64,000 bases of DNA. It comes from Geobacillus sp. 46C-IIa (GTDB lineage Bacteria > Bacillota > Bacilli > Bacillales > Anoxybacillaceae). The stretch is taken from assembly GCF_014679505.1 (NCBI RefSeq), contig NZ_CP061474.1, positions 898,001 through 962,000 on the forward strand. The letters run 5' to 3'. Positions 63,523-64,000 of this stretch are shown one piece after another. Positions within the stretch are counted from its first letter, which is position 1, and every line of letters starts with the position of its first letter. The notes below the pieces were generated by a model. That model saw only the letters and a program-made list of their open reading frames with translations, made no database searches and was not told the origin of the DNA. Made by a program: the position numbers and the translations under genes.

Positions 63523-64000
63523 ATGCTCGCCGAGCTGTCGATTAAAAATTTCGCGATTATTGAATCGTTATCGTTGTCCTTTGACAAAGGGCTGACAGTG
63601 TTAACCGGCGAAACAGGGGCGGGCAAATCGATCATCATCGACGCGATTCATCTGTTGATCGGCGGGCGCGGTTCCGCCGAATTTGTCCGTTTCGGCGCGG
63701 AAAAGGCGGAAATCGAAGGGCTGTTTTTGCTTGACGATGAGCGCCATCCATGTTGCCAAAAATGCGCCGAGGTCGGCATCGATGCGAGCGAAGGGATGGT
63801 CGTTTTGCGCCGCGACATTTTGGCTAACGGCAAAAGCGTCTGCCGCATTAACGGCAAGCTGGTGACGACGGCCGTCCTGCGCGAAATTGGAGCGACGCTT
63901 GTCGATATTCACGGCCAGCATGAACATCAAGAGCTGATGGATCCGTCCCGCCATTTGCCGCTTCTGGATGAATTCGGCGGCGCGGAGACGGCTGAAGCGC
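63523..64000 (+). CDS. recN: DNA repair protein RecN, 3' truncated by window
   Basis: An SMC-like ATPase that helps repair double-strand breaks. The first 159 residues are present: start MLAELSIKNFAIIESLSLSF, Walker A GETGAGKS (29-36) and the RecN-typical LVDIHGQHEHQELMDP. The frame runs open to the window end. ATG 63523 is preceded by AAGGGGTGATGGA. Gene order argR-recN is that of B. subtilis. Confidence 0.95.
   Translation, partial: MLAELSIKNFAIIESLSLSFDKGLTVLTGETGAGKSIIIDAIHLLIGGRGSAEFVRFGAEKAEIEGLFLLDDERHPCCQKCAEVGIDASEGMVVLRRDILANGKSVCRINGKLVTTAVLREIGATLVDIHGQHEHQELMDPSRHLPLLDEFGGAETAEA

Noticed and set aside
1..64000. CRISPR arrays, tRNA/rRNA genes, prophage or intact insertion sequences
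   Set aside because: No regularly spaced direct repeats, no cloverleaf or rRNA signature, and no transposase, integrase or phage structural gene seen on reading through.

Overview
The window is a chromosomal segment of a moderately GC-rich, spore-forming, competence-gene-bearing Bacillaceae. Gene order follows the Bacillus subtilis yqgF-to-recN region almost step by step, and the ArgR, farnesyl diphosphate synthase and spore photoproduct lyase proteins look like those I remember from thermophilic Geobacillus. I therefore read it as Geobacillus (kaustophilus/stearothermophilus/thermodenitrificans group); the species cannot be fixed from sequence alone. No prophage, intact insertion sequence, CRISPR array, rRNA or tRNA was found.

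Layout. 1-6370: the 3' part of a class B penicillin-binding protein, then the phosphate-starvation operon pstS-pstC-pstA-pstB-phoU behind a clear four-repeat Pho box. 6375-18668: mixed housekeeping genes of the yqz/yqg series (yqzC/yqzD, rpmG, 5-formyl-THF cyclo-ligase, a DUF92 membrane protein, yqgO, a HAD phosphatase, rhomboid GluP, a SpoVAF-like spore protein, yqgQ-glcK, the endopeptidase YqgT, yqgW, yqgX, a MidA-type methyltransferase, yqgY). 18830-24087: a winged-helix regulator with four C-terminal cysteines, then the comGA-GG pseudopilus operon for DNA uptake and yqzE. 24163-26614: yqhG and the SNF2 helicase yqhH on the minus strand.

26700-34858: a tandem glycine riboswitch with terminator controls gcvT-gcvPA-gcvPB. 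Next come an aldo/keto reductase and a XylR-like ROK regulator with a perfect palindromic operator, then rhodanese yqhL and lipM, whose product starts lipoylation of GcvH. 34950-42211: a block that separates lipM from mntR, which I recall as neighbours in B. subtilis. It holds a B12-dependent ribonucleotide reductase with two NrdR boxes, a LysM/GH18 spore-lytic-type enzyme, a glutamate symporter, a repeat-rich non-coding stretch and spore photoproduct lyase.

42327-53359: mntR, yqhO/P/Q/R, Xaa-Pro peptidase, efp, yqhV and the complete eight-gene spoIIIA operon that builds the mother-cell side of the forespore feeding tube. 53507-64000: accB-accC, yqhY, nusB, folD, xseA-xseB, ispA, dxs, the TlyA-type methyltransferase, argR and the start of recN (cut by the window end).

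Most of the window is conserved core genome. I found no convincing new multi-gene system. The points most worth a second look are two probable non-standard start codons (CTG for comGA, ATT for spoIIIAD), the aldo/keto reductase-XylR-like pair with its operator, the inverted-repeat element upstream of splB, the four-cysteine regulator before comG, and several promoter and operator sites (Pho, NrdR, LexA-like, sigma-G, sigma-E) readable directly from sequence.
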